Below, one piece after another: positions 46,103-56,100 of a DNA stretch of 64,000 nucleotides. How positions within the stretch are numbered: the stretch's first letter is position 1; the number at the start of each line of letters is the position of its first letter. The translations under genes and the position numbers were made by a program. This DNA comes from Pyxidicoccus parkwaysis (GTDB lineage Bacteria; Myxococcota; Myxococcia; Myxococcales; Myxococcaceae), in the NCBI RefSeq assembly GCF_017301735.1, contig NZ_CP071090.1, positions 1,488,001-1,552,000 on the forward strand. The letters run 5' to 3'. The notes beneath the pieces were generated by a model. It worked only from the letters and a program-made list of their open reading frames with translations, ran no database searches and was not told the origin of the DNA.

Positions 46103-46960
46103 ATGTCCATCAACGGTATCGGCAAGGGGCGCGGTGCCACGCCTCCACCGACGGTCCGCTCGCCGGACGTCGAGGAGCGGCCGGCCCAGTCCCGCACCGC
46201 CAACACCACCGCCAAGAAGGGCACGTCTTCCACCAGCACCTTCGAGCAGCCCAAGGCGGACTACCGCAAGCTGGGCACTCGCGAGCCGGCCCCCGGGGAT
46301 ACCGGCAAGGGTGTCGGTGCCGCTGCTGCTGCCGGTGCCGCCGCGGGCGCTGCTGCCGTGCAGGCCGCCCAGGACGCCAAGCGCCTCCAGGACATCAAGA
46401 CCCTCCTCGCGGACTCGCCCACCGGCGCCGCCGCGGTGAAGTACCTGGAGGACAAGAACATCAAGGTCGAGTTCGCCAACGGCGGCGGCTCGTACTGGGA
46501 CGGGAACAAGATTGTCATCGACCGCTCCCGCCCGATGGAGCGCAACGCGCTCTCGCTGGTCCACGAAATCAACCACGCCAAGGCCAGCATCGACGGGCCC
46601 AAGGCGGACATCGTCAAGGACACGCGCACGGACTACGTGAAGAAGATGCTGGACGAGGAGGTGCGCGGCACCGTCGACAGCATCAAGGCGAAGAACGAGC
46701 TCGTCGCCAAGGGCAAGTCCATCTCCGCCACGTACCCGCTGGAGGACAAGTACAACGCCGCCTACAAGAAGGCCGTGGACGACGCGAAAAAGGCCAACCC
46801 CAAGGCCACCGAGGCCGAGCTGAAGAAGATTGGCGAGAAGGCCGGCTACGAGCGCGTCCTCAAGGGCTTCCAGGACGGCGAGGTGACGACCAGCACCACG
46901 GGCGTCAAGTATCCGGACTACTACGGCCAGGCCTGGGACAAGGCCCACCCGAAGAAGTGA
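46103..46960 (+). CDS. putative zinc metallopeptidase (HEINH)
   Basis: A 285-aa protein without a Sec signal. The first 65 residues are polar and disordered, followed by an Ala-rich segment (GVGAAAAAGAAAGAAAVQAA, residues 70-89). The centre carries HEINH (H154, E155, H158) in ALSLVHEINHAKASIDG, a zincin signature, after FANGGGSYWDGNKIVID. Glu185 or Glu186 could be the third ligand. This compact arrangement resembles small, effector-like metallopeptidase domains rather than a known protease family. The stop overlaps the next start by 4 bp (GTGA), so the two are co-translated. Confidence 0.65.
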   Translation: MSINGIGKGRGATPPPTVRSPDVEERPAQSRTANTTAKKGTSSTSTFEQPKADYRKLGTREPAPGDTGKGVGAAAAAGAAAGAAAVQAAQDAKRLQDIKTLLADSPTGAAAVKYLEDKNIKVEFANGGGSYWDGNKIVIDRSRPMERNALSLVHEINHAKASIDGPKADIVKDTRTDYVKKMLDEEVRGTVDSIKAKNELVAKGKSISATYPLEDKYNAAYKKAVDDAKKANPKATEAELKKIGEKAGYERVLKGFQDGEVTTSTTGVKYPDYYGQAWDKAHPKK

Positions 46961-47637
46961 GACAGCGGGCATTCACCGCGGGCCTGATGGCCCTGAACAT
47001 GCTCTACTGCGCCCACGCCCCATCGGGGGGTGGGCCTCGTGAGGATGAGATGGTGATTGCCAAAACCGAGACGCTGCTGCGCATTGCCCAGGTCGACCCG
47101 GTCCACGCCGACACCATGTCCCGGCAGCCGACCACGTTCACCACGCAGCCCCTGAGCTTCTACGGCCGCTTCCACCTGCTCACCGCCGACGTGATGCTGC
47201 CCCACCGCCCCATCCAGTTCCGCTACGTGGATGATGGCCAGCAGGTGGTGGTCCTCGGCGGCACGGATGAGGACATCTACAGGGTCAACGCGAAGGAGTC
47301 GCTCTCGCTCGAGGCCTCGCAGGTGCCGGAGTACGTGCGCTTCTTCATCAACAACACCGGCGGCACCGGGCGGCGCGTGGTGGAGAAGTCCGCGGACGTC
47401 CCCTGGCGGAGCGACGTGGACGGCACGCCCGAGCTCGCCACGAAGAAGGCCGAGGCCAGCGCCCGGCTGAAGCCCGTGCGCGTCACCCCGGCGGCCGACG
47501 GCTTCCAGGCGGTGGCGCTCGTCCTCGAGGACGACGTCCTCCAGGAGCTCACCCTGCAGGTCCGCAAGGACGGCCACGTGGACACCATGCGCTCGCAGGT
47601 GGTGCTCTCCTCGTTGCCGGTGCCCGTCACCTTCTGA
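46957..47637 (+). CDS. exported partner of the HEINH protein
   Basis: GTG 46957 in the overlap gives 226 aa. MRQRAFTAGLMALNMLYCAHA is a hydrophobic start, with the Cys a possible lipidation site though the lipobox is poor. The rest is beta-rich (FYGRFHLLTADVMLPHRPIQ, VRFFINNTGGTGRRVV), reminiscent of an Ig-like or chaperone-like sandwich, without a recognised family. Being translationally coupled to a putative metallopeptidase suggests a binding partner, inhibitor or secretion helper. Function unknown. Confidence 0.6.
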   Translation: MRQRAFTAGLMALNMLYCAHAPSGGGPREDEMVIAKTETLLRIAQVDPVHADTMSRQPTTFTTQPLSFYGRFHLLTADVMLPHRPIQFRYVDDGQQVVVLGGTDEDIYRVNAKESLSLEASQVPEYVRFFINNTGGTGRRVVEKSADVPWRSDVDGTPELATKKAEASARLKPVRVTPAADGFQAVALVLEDDVLQELTLQVRKDGHVDTMRSQVVLSSLPVPVTF

Positions 47638-47687
47638 GCCGTGCTGCCCGAGCTGCCAGCCCTTCACCATGAGGGCCTGGCCTGAGT

Positions 47688-47744
47688 CGCCAGACACCGA
47701 GCCCGGGCTCCGCGTTCGGGCGGCAGTCGCCGGGGTGTCTGGCG
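47688..47744 (+). terminator. long-armed hairpin
   Basis: CGCCAGACACC (47688-47698) and GGTGTCTGGCG (47734-47744) form a perfect 11-bp stem with a 35-nt loop that is itself GC-rich. It lies 50 nt past the stop at 47637 and before the amidohydrolase gene. A terminator or a small mobile remnant are both possible. Confidence 0.4.
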
Positions 47745-47806
47745 TGCTCCCCCAGGGGTAATAGGCAGGCGGTCCGGGCGTCCCTCGTGCTAAGACGGGC
47801 CTGTTC

Positions 47807-49132
47807 ATGGAAGGCCGCCTGCTGTTGAAGAACTGCGCTGTGTTCCGCGCGGACGGACGGGTCCGCACCGGCATGGCCGTGGTGGTGGAGGGCAACACCA
47901 TCCGTCGCGTGGCACCGGACGCGCAGGTGCCCGTGCTGCCCGGCGACTGGGAGGTGGCGTGCCGGGGACGGCTCGTCGCGCCCGGACTGGTGGACTGCCA
48001 CTCGCACCTCGTCAATGGACAGCTCCTGCCACCCACCGGGCCCTTCCTGCTGCTGGCCCCGGCCGAGCGGCTGGAGCGGATGGTGCGCGTGGCGCGGCTG
48101 CTCACCAACGAGGACGTGGAGGCCCTCACCCGGTTCGCCGCGGCTCGCGCCCTGCGCGACGGCGTCACGCTGGTGGTGGAGCACCTGTCCTGCCAGGACG
48201 TGGCCGGAGGCCTCGCGGCCCAGGCGCGTGCGGCGGAGACCCTGGGGCTGCGCCTCGTCACGAGCCACTCCACGCACAGCCTCGACGGCGCGCCGCAGGC
48301 GGAGGCCTGGCTCCAGGCCAACGCGGACTTCGTGCGCGAGCGCCGCGAGCACCCGCTGGTGCGCGGGGCGCTGGGCTTCCATGCGTCGTACACGTGCGAC
48401 CATTCCCTGCTCACTCGCGTGGCGCGGCTGAGCCGGGAGCTGGATGCGCCCACCGTCTTCCACCTCGCGGAGAGCGAGGACGACGTCACCACCACCTACT
48501 CGCGGCACGGCCAGCGCGTGGTGCCCCGGCTGGATGCGCTGGGGTTGCTCAACTCGCGCGCCATTGCCTCCTACGCGCGCTCGCTGGACAGCGGCGAGGC
48601 CGGGCGCCTGCAGGAGAGCGGCGCCTTCGTGGCGCTCGCGCCGCGCGGCGTGCGGACGCTGGAGCGCGGCTCGGACCCGATGGAGGCGGTGCTGTCTCGC
48701 GTGCACCTGGTGGGCCTGGGCACGGGCGGCCATGGCTCGCTGCAGGAGGAATTGCTGGCGGCGCTCGTGGGCGTGCTGCGCATTGCCCGCGCGGGACGGC
48801 TGCCGGATGTGGATGGCTCGCTGGCGCACCTGCTCATCAACGGCCCCGCGGAGCTGTGCACGCGGCTGTTCGGCCTGCCCTCGGGCAACGTGGAGGAGGG
48901 GAGCATCGCGGACCTCGTCGTCTACGACGCCGTGCCTCCGGCGGACCCGGAGACGGGCTACTCGCCGCACCTGCTCGGGCAGATGTCGAGCTCGCCGGTG
49001 GCGTGGACGGTGGTGGATGGCCGCGTCTGCGTGCGCGAGGGCCAGTTGCTCGGCCACGACTACGTGGAACTGGCTCGCGCCGCGACGGACGCGCTGCACC
49101 GCGTGTGGACGCGCGCGCGGCTGGGGAGCTGA
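47807..49132 (+). CDS. amidohydrolase-family protein (SsnA/TRZ-ATZ-like) with altered metal site
   Basis: A 441-aa protein of the metallo-dependent hydrolase superfamily. Metal ligands H65 and H67 (VDCHSHLVNG) and H219 with E222 (FHLAESEDD) are present, with H192 in GFHASYT. However, the usual GTDG, whose Asp activates water, reads GTGG here (LVGLGTGGHG), and the His normally between these is missing (IASYARSLDSGEA). It may thus be inactive or have shifted chemistry. Annotated relatives are aminohydrolases/chlorohydrolases. The next gene begins directly after the stop (TGAATG). Confidence 0.75.
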   Translation: MEGRLLLKNCAVFRADGRVRTGMAVVVEGNTIRRVAPDAQVPVLPGDWEVACRGRLVAPGLVDCHSHLVNGQLLPPTGPFLLLAPAERLERMVRVARLLTNEDVEALTRFAAARALRDGVTLVVEHLSCQDVAGGLAAQARAAETLGLRLVTSHSTHSLDGAPQAEAWLQANADFVRERREHPLVRGALGFHASYTCDHSLLTRVARLSRELDAPTVFHLAESEDDVTTTYSRHGQRVVPRLDALGLLNSRAIASYARSLDSGEAGRLQESGAFVALAPRGVRTLERGSDPMEAVLSRVHLVGLGTGGHGSLQEELLAALVGVLRIARAGRLPDVDGSLAHLLINGPAELCTRLFGLPSGNVEEGSIADLVVYDAVPPADPETGYSPHLLGQMSSSPVAWTVVDGRVCVREGQLLGHDYVELARAATDALHRVWTRARLGS

Positions 49133-50110
49133 ATGGCGCCCTCGCTGGTGGACACCCTGCGCGCCTCGCGCGACAGGCGCGGGTCGCTGCTGTCAGACGC
49201 GCGCACCACTGCCTTCCGCGTGCTGAATGGCGAGGCGGACGGCGTCCCCGACGTGACGGCGGATGTCTTCGAGGGGCTGTATGTCATCAGCCTCTACCGC
49301 GACTTCACGCCCCCGGAAGAGGAGGCGCTGCTCGACGCGGCGGTGGCCGCCTGGGCGCCTCGGAGCGTCTACCTCAAGCGCCGGCCCCGCGAGGCGCGCG
49401 TGCTGGCCAACGTGGCGAAGGAGTCGCTCGCGCCCGAGTTGCCCGCGCGGGGGGAGGCGGTGGAGTCCCTCACCGCGAAGGAGAATGGCCTGTCGTTCCT
49501 CATCCGCCCCGCGCAGGGACTGTCGGTGGGGCTGTACCTGGACATGCGTGACACGCGCGCGTGGCTCCAGGAGCGGGTGAGCGGCCTCACCGTGCTCAAC
49601 CTCTTTTCGTACACGTGTGCCTTCGGCGTGGTGGCCACCGCGAGCGGCGCGAAGCGGGCGCTCAACATCGATGCCAGCCGCCGCGTGCTGGAGTGGGGCG
49701 AGGAGAACGCGCGCCTCAATGGCCAGCCGGTGGACCGCTATGACTACGTGGCCGGCGACGTGTTCGACTGGCTCAAGCGCCTGGCAAAGAAGGGCGAGAC
49801 GTTCGACGTCGTCATCGCGGATCCTCCGTCCTTCTCCACCACGCGCACCGCGCGCTTCTCCGCCGCTCGCGACTACGCCCGGCTGGCCGACGCCGCCGCG
49901 CGCGTGGTGTCCCCCGGAGGCCGGCTGGTCGCCTGCTGCAACCACGCGGGCCTGCCCTCGCGCCGCTTCGAGACGATGGTGGCGGAGGGCGTGGCGCTCG
50001 CGGGACGGAAGGGAAGGGCGATGGGCTCGCTTGGCCCCTCGGCGCTCGACTTCCCGGCCCCGCCCGGAGAGGAAGCGGCCCTGAAGGTCCACGTGGTGGA
50101 ACTTCGTTAG
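49133..50110 (+). CDS. class I SAM-dependent rRNA methyltransferase (RlmI-like)
   Basis: A 325-aa protein. The N-terminal 70 residues resemble the EEHEE/PUA-adjacent part of RlmI (TTAFRVLNGEADGVPDVTAD), and the C-terminal domain is a Rossmann methyltransferase (LNLFSYTCAFGVVATASGAK, LNIDASRRVLEWGEENARLN, IADPPSFSTT). IADPPSFS is characteristic of the RlmI/RlmK group, which makes m5C in 23S rRNA. The PUA domain itself is missing, so the target is uncertain. It abuts the amidohydrolase stop with no gap, so both are in one operon. Confidence 0.8.
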   Translation: MAPSLVDTLRASRDRRGSLLSDARTTAFRVLNGEADGVPDVTADVFEGLYVISLYRDFTPPEEEALLDAAVAAWAPRSVYLKRRPREARVLANVAKESLAPELPARGEAVESLTAKENGLSFLIRPAQGLSVGLYLDMRDTRAWLQERVSGLTVLNLFSYTCAFGVVATASGAKRALNIDASRRVLEWGEENARLNGQPVDRYDYVAGDVFDWLKRLAKKGETFDVVIADPPSFSTTRTARFSAARDYARLADAAARVVSPGGRLVACCNHAGLPSRRFETMVAEGVALAGRKGRAMGSLGPSALDFPAPPGEEAALKVHVVELR

Positions 50111-50148
50111 CGCCACGAGGCCCGGCGAACGGGTAATGTCGCCGCGTC

Positions 50149-51384
50149 ATGGCTCCCGCGGCACAACAGCAGCGCGACACCGCCCGCTTCGGCAAGTACC
50201 GGCTCGTGGACCGAATCGCCGTGGGGGGCATGGCGGAAATCTTCCTCGCGCACCAGACGCACGAGGACGGGCACGAGTCGCCCGTCGTCATCAAGCGCAT
50301 CCGCCCGCACCTGTCCAAGCACGCGGCCTTCGTGAAGATGTTCCTCAACGAGGCCCGGCTCGCGGCGCAGCTCAACCACCCCAACGTCGTGCAGATTCAC
50401 GACCTGGGAAAGATTGCCGAGAGCTACTTCATCGCCATGGAGTACGTGGCCGGGCGCGACATGCGCCGGGTGGTGCCCAAGGCGGAGGCGCTCGGGATTC
50501 CCTTCCCGCTGGTGTACGCGGTGAAGATTGCCTCGCAGGTCTGCGCGGGCCTGCACCACGCGCACACCAAGGTGGACCTGTACGGCAACCCGCTCAACAT
50601 CGTCCACCGGGACGTGTCACCGGAGAACGTCGTCGTCGCCTTCGACGGCTCGGTGAAGATTCTCGACTTCGGCATCGCCAAGGCCGCCAACCAGGTGGAG
50701 CAGACGCGCACCGGCGAAATCAAGGGCAAGCTCAGCTACATGAGCCCGGAGCAGTGTCTGGGCAAGCCCCTGGACTGCCGCAGCGACATCTTCTCCCTGG
50801 GCGTCGTGCTCTACGAGTGGCTCACCGGCTTCAAGCTCTTCACCGGTGAGTCGGAAGTCGCGGTCATGCGCAGCATCACCGAGGGAAAAATCTACGCGCC
50901 CTCGTACTTCCGGGAGGATTTGCCCGAGCGCCTGGAAGTCATCTTGATGAAGGCGCTGGAGCGCGACAGGGACAAGCGCTACCAGACGGCCGCGCAGATG
51001 CAGAAGGACCTGGACGCCTTCCTGGACGCGTACGAGTTCACCCCCACGCCGCTGCACCTGTCCAACTTCCTCAAGCAGCTCTTCGAGGAGGAGCTTCAGG
51101 AAGAGCAGCGCCGCATGCAGGTGCGCGCGGCGACGGCGCCCACGTCGGAAGAGGCGCTCGAATTGTCGGACGTGGTGGCCGCGCTGGACACGGTGAAGGG
51201 CGCGCCCGCGCCGGAGCCCACCGCCCCCGTGGGCGCGAGCGATGACCACACCGAGCCGCGCATGGTGGCGGTGCCGCTCAGCCCCGCCGCCTATGAGGCG
51301 CTGGAGTCGGTGGCCCGCCGCAACGACATCCCCATGGGACGCCTCGTGTCCGAGCTGCTCGAGTCCTGGCTCAAGTACCGCTGA
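50149..51384 (+). CDS. Hanks-type Ser/Thr protein kinase with C-terminal ribbon-helix-helix-like segment
   Basis: A 411-aa soluble kinase. Catalytic residues are intact: K49 (VVIKRI), D155 in HRDVSPEN, D173 in DFG, and SPE at 199-201. Gly loop RIAVGGMAE. No transmembrane helix. A linker of about 90 residues follows, then residues about 373-411 (VAVPLSPAAYEALESVARRN, then MGRLVSELLESWLKYR) look like a ribbon-helix-helix DNA-binding or dimerisation motif. Size, lack of membrane segment and proximity to mrp resemble Pkn14, the kinase of MrpC in M. xanthus; I have not proven orthology. truA follows by 3 bp. Confidence 0.85.
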   Translation: MAPAAQQQRDTARFGKYRLVDRIAVGGMAEIFLAHQTHEDGHESPVVIKRIRPHLSKHAAFVKMFLNEARLAAQLNHPNVVQIHDLGKIAESYFIAMEYVAGRDMRRVVPKAEALGIPFPLVYAVKIASQVCAGLHHAHTKVDLYGNPLNIVHRDVSPENVVVAFDGSVKILDFGIAKAANQVEQTRTGEIKGKLSYMSPEQCLGKPLDCRSDIFSLGVVLYEWLTGFKLFTGESEVAVMRSITEGKIYAPSYFREDLPERLEVILMKALERDRDKRYQTAAQMQKDLDAFLDAYEFTPTPLHLSNFLKQLFEEELQEEQRRMQVRAATAPTSEEALELSDVVAALDTVKGAPAPEPTAPVGASDDHTEPRMVAVPLSPAAYEALESVARRNDIPMGRLVSELLESWLKYR

Positions 51385-51387
51385 CCC

Positions 51388-52185
51388 ATGCCCCGGCTGA
51401 AGCTGACGCTCGAATACGAGGGGACGCGCTATGTGGGCTGGCAGGTGCAGCCCAATGGCCCATCGCTGCAGGCCGCGCTGGAGGATGCGCTGGCCCGGTT
51501 GCTGGGTGAGCGGGTGTCCGTGTCCTCCGCGGGACGCACCGACGCGGGCGTCCACGCCACCGGGCAGGTGGCCTGTTTCGACACCACGCGCGTGCTGCCG
51601 ATGAAGGCCTACACCATGGGCCTCAACGGCATGCTGCCGGAGGACCTGGCGGTGGTGGATGCGGTGGAGGTGGTGGAGGCCTTCGACCCCCGGCGCTGGT
51701 CCATGGGCAAGCGCTACCGCTACCGGCTGAGCAACCGCCGCACGCGCTCACCGTTGCGAAGGACGACACACTGGGAGGTGTTCGCCCCGCTGGATGTGGA
51801 CGCCATGCGGCGCGCGGCGGCGCACCTCGTGGGCCGGCATGACTACTCCGCCTTCCGCGCGTCGGACTGCCAGGCGAAGCACGCGGTGCGTGAGGTGCGG
51901 AGCCTGCAGGTGGAGGGCGAGGCCGGGGATGCCGTGGCCTTCGTGGTGGAGGGCACTGCCTTCCTCAAGCACATGGTGCGCAACCTGGTGGGGACGCTGG
52001 TGGAGGTGGGGAAGGGGCGCAGGCCGGAAGCGTGGGTGGCGGAGGTGCTGGCCTCGCGGGACAGGAAGCGCGCCGGGCCCACCGCTCCGCCGCAGGGGCT
52101 GGTGCTGGAGCAGGTCTTCTACGGGGATGGCCCGCCTCCTCGCACGCCGGGGGGCGCACCGGACGCGGACGAAGACGAGGGCTGA
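51388..52185 (+). CDS. truA: tRNA pseudouridine synthase A
   Basis: A 265-aa enzyme that converts uridines 38-40 of tRNA anticodon stems to pseudouridine. The catalytic Asp is D52 in SAGRTDAGVHATGQVACF; other conserved stretches are YEGTRYVGWQVQP, FRASDCQAKHAVREV and FLKHMVRNLVGTLVEVGKGR. Length matches the family, with a short acidic tail. It starts 3 bp after the kinase stop, so it is co-transcribed with the kinase. Confidence 0.93.
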   Translation: MPRLKLTLEYEGTRYVGWQVQPNGPSLQAALEDALARLLGERVSVSSAGRTDAGVHATGQVACFDTTRVLPMKAYTMGLNGMLPEDLAVVDAVEVVEAFDPRRWSMGKRYRYRLSNRRTRSPLRRTTHWEVFAPLDVDAMRRAAAHLVGRHDYSAFRASDCQAKHAVREVRSLQVEGEAGDAVAFVVEGTAFLKHMVRNLVGTLVEVGKGRRPEAWVAEVLASRDRKRAGPTAPPQGLVLEQVFYGDGPPPRTPGGAPDADEDEG

Positions 52186-52205
52186 ACTGGAGTAGGCTGC
52201 CGGCC

Positions 52206-52946
52206 GTGAGCTCCAAGACGAGTGTCCTCGAACCGCTGCGCGTCCGAATCCGCCGCTTCCAGTTCATCGTGGGACTGGGGTTCATCTCGCTCGTCGTCGG
52301 CTCGGTGCTGAGCGTGTCGCTGACCTTGCGGCTGAGCGTGCGCGTGCAGGCACTGCCGCTCGGGGGGATGCGGCTTTTGATGGCGGTGCTGCTGGAGAAC
52401 CTCTGGGTGCTCGTGGTGCTGCCGGGGCTCTGCTACGCCGCCGCGCGGGTGATGGAATTGAAGCCCTGGTCCACGGGAGGCGGCGGGGCCGCGTCCGGCG
52501 CGGCCTTCGTCCTGGCGCTCAACTACGTCCAGAGCGGGACGGAGGGGCTGTGGCTGGGGGGACTGGGCTCGGTGCTGAACGTGGTGGCCTTCGGCGTGGG
52601 CGTGGTGCTCAGCGCCCGTGCGGTGATGATGGGACGGGCCGCGGCCTCGCAGCAGGTCAACAAGGCGCAGGCGAAGGCCCAGGAGCGCAAGTCCGAGTAC
52701 GACGAGTTCCTCCGCGCGGCCGAAGAGGGTGGCGCACGGCTGGAGCAGCGCGAGGCCGCAGTGAGTGGCGCGGGGCTGGAGCAGCGCGCGGCCGAAGCGG
52801 GCGGCGCACCGCTGGAGCTGCGTGAGGCTGCAGAGAGCGGCGCACGGTTGGAGCAGCGCGAGGCCGAGGCGCGGCAGACTGAAGCTCCTTCCGACGCAGT
52901 GCCTCCTGCGGACGAGGACGTCCGCAAGACGCCCCCGGCAGCCTGA
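52206..52946 (+). CDS. membrane protein with coiled-coil repeat tail
   Basis: GTG 52206 gives 246 aa. The first 140 residues have about four hydrophobic segments (FIVGLGFISLVVGSVLSVSL, LLENLWVLVVLPGLCYAAAR). From about residue 150 to 225 a charged, helical tail contains an imperfect repeat of about 16 residues, (E/A)xGARLEQREAA, seen four times. This suggests a cytoplasmic coiled coil. The ribosome site is weak (GGAG 12 bases upstream). It follows truA by 20 bp. No family recognised. Confidence 0.6.
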   Translation: MSSKTSVLEPLRVRIRRFQFIVGLGFISLVVGSVLSVSLTLRLSVRVQALPLGGMRLLMAVLLENLWVLVVLPGLCYAAARVMELKPWSTGGGGAASGAAFVLALNYVQSGTEGLWLGGLGSVLNVVAFGVGVVLSARAVMMGRAAASQQVNKAQAKAQERKSEYDEFLRAAEEGGARLEQREAAVSGAGLEQRAAEAGGAPLELREAAESGARLEQREAEARQTEAPSDAVPPADEDVRKTPPAA

Positions 52947-53115
52947 AGTCTTCCCCGAGATTTCGTCCCGCTCCGGTCCGGGTTCGTCCCACGTCAGGGC
53001 TGCTTCGTCACATTCCGCCCGGTCCGGCGGCCCCCTGTTGGTACTGAACACGCGCGGTTCGCGGTTCATCATCCGCCCGTGCGCGCCGCGCGCGGGACAG
53101 AGGGGGTTTCATCTC

Positions 53116-56100
53116 ATGCAATGTTTCACATCCTCCCGGGGTGCCTTCGTTTCGGGCGCCCTGTTCCTGGCCGCCATGTCCGGCGGATGCCAGGGGCAAG
53201 AGGCTCCGGCGCCGGTATCCAGGCCCGAGAGCCACCTGGCCTCCAGTACCCAATCCCTCACATGTGGTTCCAGCCTGGTGCCCGTGATGACCAGCGCGAC
53301 GTTGCCCTCCGGCACCGTGACGCGCTCGGGCGTCCTGAGCTCGGACTACGAGGCGTGGCTGGCCTTCGACAGCAATGACTCGGCGCCGTCCATGTGGCTG
53401 TCCGAGGTGGGGCAGACACCCGCGTGGATTGGCTACGAGTGGGCGAGCGGCGCCAAGCGCGTCACCCACTACGCCATCAAGTTCGTCAACGGCTCGCTCA
53501 CCTCGCGCGCGCCTCGGAGCTGGACGTTCCAGGGCTGGAATGGCTCCGCCTGGGTCGTCCTGGATACGCGCCCCAATGAGACCAACTGGGCCGGCGTCGA
53601 GCGGCGCGAGTACGTCGTCGCCTCGCCGGGCAGCTACAGCAAGTACCGGCTGAACGTGACGGACGACAATGACAGCCGCAGCACCGGCAATGAGACGGTG
53701 TCCATCGGCAAGCTGGAGTTGTTCGACTGTCCTTGCGTGACGACGAACCTCGTCCCCGTGATGACCAGTCCGACGCTGCCGTCCGGAAGTGTCACGCGCT
53801 CGGGCGTCCTGAGCTCGGACTACGAGGGGTGGCTGGCGTTCGACAGCGTCGACTCGTCGACTTCCATGTGGCTCTCCCAGGTAAGGCAGGTGCCCGCGTG
53901 GCTTGCCTATCAGTGGGCGGACGGCGCGAAGAGTGTGGACCGCTATGCCATCCGATTCACGAATGGCTCGCTCACCAGCCGGGCGCCGAAGAACTGGACG
54001 CTCGAAGGGTGGAATGGCTCCTCCTGGGTCGTCGTCGATACGCGCGCCAACGAGGTCAACTGGGGCGGCAGCGAGCGGCGTGAGTACGTGGTCGCCTCGC
54101 CGGGCAGCTTCGCCCAGTACCGGCTGAACGTGTCGGATGACAACGACGACCGCACGGGCATCGAGACCATATCCATCGGCCGGCTCGAGCTGCTCAAGTG
54201 CAACGTGGACACGCAGCCTCCGGCCGCGCCCGTGCTGACCGGCTTCACTCCCGCGTCGCCGTCCAACAACACGAAGCCCGTGCTGGCCGGCACCGCCGAG
54301 GCGGGCGCCAGCGTGAACATCTTCGCGGGCGTATCGTGCACGGGCCCTCTTGTGGCCACCGTCATGGCGAGCGCGAATGGTTCCTTCTCATCCACGCTGA
54401 CGGTGCCGGTCAACGCGACGTCCACCTTCACCGCCACCGCGAGGGATGCGGCGGGCAATGTGTCCACGTGCTCGGCGGGCCTCGCCTACGTGCATGACGG
54501 CGTCGCGCCGGCGGCTCCGGTGCTGACAGGGTTCAGCCCTGCTTCGCCTTCCAGCAACCTCAACCCGGTGCTGTCCGGTACGGCGGAGGCGAACTCCACC
54601 GTGCGCATCTTCTCGGGCACCACCTGCGCGGGGACTCCGGTCGTCACAGTGACGGCTTCCTCCACGGGCGTCTTCTCCGCCACCAGCTCAGTGACGGCGA
54701 ACACCACCACGGCCTTCACCGCGACGTCGACCGATGTTGCCGGCAACGTGTCCGCGTGCTCGACGAGTCTCAGCTACCGGCACGACAGCGTCGCTCCCAA
54801 CGCGCCGGTGCTGACGGGCTTCACCCCGGTCTCTCCGTCCAACAACCTCAACCCCACGCTCTCCGGCACCGCCGAGGCCAGCGCCACCGTGCGCTTGTTC
54901 TCGGGGACCTCCTGTTCGGGCGCCGTGCTCACGACGTCGACGGTCTCCGCCTCGGGGACGTTCTCCGTCACCCGGACCGTCGGCGCGAACACGACCACGA
55001 CCTTCACGGCCACGGTGGTGGATGCGGCGGGCAATGTGTCGCCGTGCTCGGCGAGCCTCGGCTACCGGCATGACAACCAGCCGCCTTCCGTGCCCGTCTT
55101 CTCGGGATTCACTCCCGCGTCCCCGGGCACTTCGTTGTCGCCGCAGCTCCGCGGCACCACGGAGAAGAGTGCCACCGTGCAGCTCTTCCAGGGCAGCGGC
55201 TGTGTGGCGCCTGTCCTGGCCACGCTCAACGCGGATGCCACGACGGGCGTCTTCACCTCCACGGTGACGGTGAGCGCCAACGCGTCCACGGGCTTCTCCG
55301 CTCGCGCGCTGGATGCGGTGGGCAACGTCTCTGCGTGCTCCGCGGTTGCCACCTATGTGCACGACACCGTGGCGCCCCCGCCTCCCACATTCCTTTCGGG
55401 CTACGTCCCGTTCGACGCGCCGCCCGTCGCCGTACAGGTGCGTGCGCAGACGGAGGGACGCGGACGTGTGGCCGTGTTCACCGATGCGGCGTGCACTGTC
55501 GCGGCGTCTCCGGCCGGCGTGGTGCAGGCGGATGCCACGGGCTCCGCACTGCTGCCCCTGACGCAGGCGCAGCGCCAGACGACGATGTTCGCGGCGGCAC
55601 TCGACGTCGCGGGCAACCGCTCCTCGTGCGTGTCCTTCGAGGCCGGCTGCCCGGTGGGCTTCGAGGACTGTGACGGCAACCCCGCCAATGGCTGCGAGGC
55701 CGACTTGATGGCCGACGAGGGCAACTGCGGCGCGTGCGGCACCACGTGCAGTGGAGCGCCCTCCGCCAACGCCGTGTGCGGTGCGGGCACGTGCGGTCTC
55801 GGCTGCGTGGTGGGCACCTTCGACTGTGATGGCATCGCGGCCAATGGCTGCGAGTCCACCACCGCCTGCGGCGCCTCGGTCTGCCAGGTGGAGCCGTTCG
55901 AGGAGCTGCTCATCACGGACCTGTCCGTGGTGGAGGACCCGGTGCGCACCACCGGCTCGGGCGCCTGGACGTTCGGCGCGCTGATGCGGGCAATGAACGG
56001 CGGGAGGGACCCGTCCGAGCTGGTGCGCAACTGGCTGAAGACCTGGCAGGCGGACCAGTTCATCGGCGCCACCTTCGTGCCGGCTCGTCCGAACATCGGG

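Noticed and set aside
47688-47744. GGTGTCTGGCG arms considered as another MrpC site
   Set aside because: The GTGTC and GACAC halves are about 35 bp apart and inverted in the wrong sense for an N8 spacing; a hairpin is the simpler reading.
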